Below are positions 8,201 through 9,721 of a stretch of 9,721 bases of DNA, one piece after another. Each line of letters opens with the position of its first letter. Within the stretch, counting starts at the first letter, position 1. A program made the position numbers and the translations under genes. Origin of the DNA: a bacterium (lineage in GTDB: Bacteria; Acidobacteriota; Blastocatellia; Pyrinomonadales; Pyrinomonadaceae); contig JAQSDP010000499.1 in assembly GCA_029945985.1 (NCBI GenBank), positions 1 through 9,721 on the forward strand, read 5' to 3'. The notes under the pieces are model-generated. The model worked only from the letters and a program-made list of their open reading frames with translations, did no database searches and was not told the DNA's origin.

Positions 8201-8714
8201 AGCGTTCCATCGCGGTATCTACAAGAACGAGGAACGGCATGTCGCCGGCTCTGGCACGAGCAAGTGCGACGACGTCGAACAAGCGTTCGGGGAGATCCGC
8301 GTCGTCGAGGTCGAAGGCCTTGCCAACTGCGTACTTCAACTCATGGAGCAAACTCGGACGCGTGCCTCGCTTCACCATGAGACATGGATATCTGCGTCGC
8401 AGTAGCGCCTGAGCAGCCGAAGACACGTGAGGATCCGAGATCTTTGTTCTTAGCTCTGTGTACCCGACGATAGCGGCTAGAGTTGCGAGAAAATGACTCT
8501 TTCCCACTCCTCGATATCCTGCAAGCGCGAGTGACGAGCCCTGCCCGCCCTGGAGCCGCACGATCTGGTCGAGCCATTTCGCCATTAGTTCCGAAGTGGC
8601 ATCGGTAAATCGGTATGCTGAAAGAGTGGCCGCGGCATCGTCGCTGAAGTCTCGTAAGCTCTGAAACTTACGGACATCCACAATATCCTTGACCTTTTCG
8701 TTAATACGTTTCAT
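5214..8714 (-). CDS. Large P-loop ATPase, BrxC/PglY/DUF6079-like, function unknown
   Basis: This 1166-aa protein has an N-terminal AAA-like ATPase. Walker A is GYRGVGKS (residues 66-73), after a conserved-looking KVKDIVDVRKFQSL opening. A Walker B-like strand FLVLVDT (161-167) has Asp166 but Thr, not Glu, next to it. ASLYPLHPAIL (270-280) closes the ATPase region, matching the (Y/F)P(L/I/F)HP element seen after the ATPase core in BrxC/PglY, DUF499 and DUF6079 proteins. A second such element, ETRYPQHPFFF, lies at 629-639. The region about 640-1000 is mostly helical. C1028, C1042 and C1044 (RCACGYE) resemble a decayed or minimal zinc-binding knuckle. No signal peptide or membrane helix is seen, so it is cytoplasmic. 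Size and layout fit the large ATPases of BREX-type and related defence systems, but no methyltransferase, protease or nuclease partner is in the window. The family link comes from motifs only and could be a more distant relationship. ATG 8714 is the first in-frame Met; its Shine-Dalgarno is weak. Existence of the gene is near certain. Confidence 0.85.
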   Translation of the reverse strand: MKRINEKVKDIVDVRKFQSLRDFSDDAAATLSAYRFTDATSELMAKWLDQIVRLQGGQGSSLALAGYRGVGKSHFLATLAAIVGYTELRTKISDPHVSSAAQALLRRRYPCLMVKRGTRPSLLHELKYAVGKAFDLDDADLPERLFDVVALARARAGDMPFLVLVDTAMERSSRVTRDDGAFLAELAEAVSAAGGFVGVALDDDIAGADGSNAAIVRSFSIDYLDQEHLYKVVDSFVFPKKQALRPVLHDVYEYFREVMPTFRWSEQRFASLYPLHPAILDVAPFIRLYVNDFALLSFASDAGERILGRPANSLIALDEVFDSAENELRKVEDLRETFDTYDRLNSDVVARIPVMQRLQAKLVLKALLILSLEGQGTTAGEISSGTLIFDESDPKKANKTVEEIIRMFAAAMPDEVRVYAEEGREVRYGLCVSGNDGLNEALDSAAALIDDSAINEALQRLFHDRFSDSLFFGPEGTRKAVSEASLIWRGGNRRGRVIWQGLADGYANDDHHDWEVLIDLTSSEQAISRQSGEIPNAIWHAAELTPDERDAIKRFHVLQNDVAIRAQFPDQVRGAFHSHLLVLDRTISRAFFEDGRMIIDGFDYNLSDEARTAPTLSILFSTMLEPLFETRYPQHPFFFQNLGLGEVSSLVSDLYSGSRQKLGDVQQLAQAFALPLGLVKLSEGVYYPSSKEQLVSLDLVKRIEAIVERSGSGSTDLKLVYEELRQPPNGIVREAQQLILAAMVSQRMIEFVTSKGDRINQRSLDLRMIWDDIVGLARPQDSTYSIEKLTQWAKRSSNRADIVDIGIDSDLLKFREGAQQWLAEWDSAKILGHFNGVPEESLNTVIWKSVTRASRTLGASASLLRKYLDGQSSVEECLGRISETFQDEPERFERAKAELETVSVYLESFAERGRIERYVLTAASTEDPKLEAARAHTLSALAEYGSFPDRERNRQVGYAFSTFRSSYISHYVESHDSVMRSHALQQQAADLLESEEWWFYENIADLVPNHSVSANVSRLRSNLRRLDCTANTQELLEIEVRCACGYETPERTSWESIVSDVKTAFYSAIDELLERLREFLQPVAVEIGTLGDSAKEEDLKTALQEVERFVHSGTRPEKWSSDHARAFRLANSCIRRKHPRTGRMGELDNEPFLTEADVESAVLSLA

Positions 8715-8814
8715 CTAGACTGGGCGATAATTCCCGAATCTGATCGGAGTTTAATTGGTGGTGTGCGAACGCGAAAGATGATAAGTTCGGCAGGGATGCC
8801 AAATCTTCTATAGA

Positions 8815-8841
8815 ATTCTAGCATTTAACGGTGTTTTGCAA
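8815..8841 (-). promoter_or_regulatory. Possible sigma70-type promoter for the ATPase run
   Basis: Read on the minus strand, TTGCAA (8841-8836) and TAGAAT (8820-8815) are separated by 15 bases, about 100 bases upstream of the ATPase start. The -10 matches five of six consensus bases and the -35 four of six, with a spacer shorter than the ideal 17. A second -10-like TATAGA overlaps just downstream. This is suggestive only. Confidence 0.3.
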
Positions 8842-8938
8842 CAACAGTTTTTAGCTGACGGTAGAAATGTAGCCGTTTAAGGCAAGATTCGGTGTGACAT
8901 TCGCAACTTTTAGGTCGATTTCTGCATCAAAACGTTCG

Positions 8939-8965
8939 TTGAATCATCAAGCGACTGCTTATATC
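8939..8965 (+). promoter_or_regulatory. Weak promoter candidate for the M48 peptidase
   Basis: TTGAAT (8939-8944) and TTATAT/TATATC (8959-8965) lie about 40-60 bases upstream of the GTG start. The spacing is 14-15 bases, which is short, so this is a weak match. Confidence 0.2.
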
Positions 8966-8992
8966 ATTGAACTATCTGAACCGATTCAGTCC

Positions 8993-8998
8993 GGGAGG
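8993..8998 (+). promoter_or_regulatory. Shine-Dalgarno for the M48 peptidase GTG start
   Basis: GGGAGG is followed by six bases and then GTG at 9005. It is the strongest Shine-Dalgarno in the window by eye. It fixes the start at GTG rather than at a later ATG inside the mature protein. Confidence 0.8.
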
Positions 8999-9004
8999 CC
9001 AAAG

Positions 9005-9721
9005 GTGAAGTTTCCACTCGTGCATAGGTCCATTGCTTCGTTCTCGTTCGTTGTCTTCTCTTTCATTGCGTTCGTCATTGTTCCAAATGGCGTTTATGGA
9101 CAGACGAAGGAAGATAAGTCCGCCGCGAAAGCTGGTGACAAGACTGAGAAGGGAGTCCAAAAAGAACAAACGAACGCGAAAGGTCTTTCTCCAAAGGAAG
9201 ACCCGACGCAGATCGGTAAGCGCAAAATAAACTCTGGGTCGGATAAGTTCTTTGGTTGGCTTGGCGGCTCCCAAGACAAGGAGATAGCAATGGGTCGTCG
9301 GCTGGCGATGGAGGTCGAGCAGCAGGCCAAGATGGTTGAAGACCCGATCGTCACCGAATACGTGAACCGTGTCGGCCAGAACGTTGTGCTCAACTCAGAC
9401 GCAAAGGTTCCGTTCACGATCAAGGTAATCGACAGTGACGAGGTCAACGCATTTGCTCTACCCGGCGGATTTTTCTTTGTAAACAAGGGTCTCCTTCTCG
9501 CTGCAGACAACGAAGCGGAACTCGCGGGCGTTATGGCTCACGAGATCGCACACGTTGCGGCCCGCCACGCAATGGAGAATCAGGGCAAAGGAACGCTCAT
9601 CAACTATGGGGCTCTTGCCGGCATCATCTTTGGCGGCCCCATCGTGAGTACGGTTTTGCAAAACGGCGGCGGCATCCTTGCCGGTCTTGCAGGCCTGAAG
9701 TTTACTCGAGGGGCCGAGGTA
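9005..9721 (+). CDS. M48-family zinc metalloprotease, secreted, N-terminal part (3' end outside window)
   Basis: The frame runs open for 239 codons from GTG 9005 to the window end. Residues 1-32 form a signal peptide: Lys2 and Arg8, a hydrophobic core (SFSFVVFSFIAFVIV), and a likely cleavage near VYG-QTK. This predicts export to the periplasm. A Lys/Glu-rich linker (about 33-75) follows, then the peptidase domain. The zinc motif HEIAHVAARH begins at residue 179 and supplies His179, Glu180 and His183. The preceding NAFALPGGFFFVNKGLL is typical of M48 BepA/LoiP-like proteases, and the next part is Gly-rich and hydrophobic. The window stops at KFTRGAEV, right where the third zinc ligand (Glu of the EAD motif) is expected. 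Family members act in outer-membrane protein quality control or general proteolysis. It is divergent from the ATPase gene. The downstream domain set, such as C-terminal TPRs, cannot be seen. Confidence 0.93.
   Translation, partial: MKFPLVHRSIASFSFVVFSFIAFVIVPNGVYGQTKEDKSAAKAGDKTEKGVQKEQTNAKGLSPKEDPTQIGKRKINSGSDKFFGWLGGSQDKEIAMGRRLAMEVEQQAKMVEDPIVTEYVNRVGQNVVLNSDAKVPFTIKVIDSDEVNAFALPGGFFFVNKGLLLAADNEAELAGVMAHEIAHVAARHAMENQGKGTLINYGALAGIIFGGPIVSTVLQNGGGILAGLAGLKFTRGAEV

Larger units (their letters stand above)
8715..9004. other. Divergent intergenic region between the ATPase and M48 genes
   Basis: This 290-base non-coding stretch is AT-richer than its flanks, and I find no convincing small gene or RNA in it. 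It must hold the promoters of both the minus-strand ATPase run and the plus-strand M48 peptidase. I see weak promoter candidates and an excellent Shine-Dalgarno at its right end, but no clear palindromic operator and no Rho-independent terminator. Confidence 0.6.

Noticed and set aside
8822..8881. Imperfect inverted repeat (TTTAACGG and CCGTTTAA, about 40 bases apart)
   Set aside because: The arms are short, mismatched and far apart, and the region is AT-rich, so chance is enough to explain it.
8715..9004. Possible small RNA, riboswitch or tRNA in the intergenic region
   Set aside because: I could not find a cloverleaf, a conserved riboswitch core or a stem followed by a T-run.

Overview
The window looks like a chromosomal segment of a mid-GC Gram-negative bacterium, most plausibly an Acidobacteriota member (Blastocatellia/Pyrinomonadaceae-like). 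That placement is inferred from the gene types and general sequence character; there is no rRNA or other taxonomic marker here. I see no tRNA, rRNA, CRISPR array, insertion sequence or integrase.

Layout. (1) Bases 1-2291, + strand: the 3' part of an Nramp-superfamily metal transporter, followed 9 bases later by a complete MscS-type channel with a C-terminal cyclic-nucleotide-binding domain (bCNG type). (2) Bases 2288-8714, - strand: five tightly packed co-directional genes. In transcription order these are a 1166-aa P-loop ATPase (BrxC/PglY/DUF6079-like by my reading), a Rossmann + DUF2520 protein, a Fur-family regulator, a 2Fe-2S-ferredoxin-like protein with a helical C-terminal extension, and a membrane protein with a TPR-like segment. 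The gaps are 40, 11, 5 and -4 bases, so this could be one transcription unit. The + and - strand blocks converge and share a TTAA in which both stop codons lie. (3) Bases 8715-9004: a 290-base divergent intergenic region. (4) Bases 9005-9721, + strand: the start of a secreted M48 zinc metalloprotease, initiated at GTG behind a strong Shine-Dalgarno and cut by the window end.

How the parts may fit. The Nramp/bCNG pair is an ion-transport module whose channel should respond to a cyclic nucleotide. The Fur-type regulator, the ferredoxin-like protein and the membrane TPR-like protein are linked by overlapping or near-abutting ends, which suggests a metal/redox-related operon. The large ATPase at the head of that run resembles ATPases of phage-defence systems, but no methyltransferase, nuclease or other defence partner is visible in the window, so its role is open.

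Most notable: the orphan defence-like ATPase; the ferredoxin-like domain that keeps Cys 1, 3 and 4 of the usual four but has Glu at the second position; the Nramp protein with Thr where the metal-binding Met of TM6 normally sits; and the TTG start overlapping a TGA stop with an SD embedded in the upstream gene.
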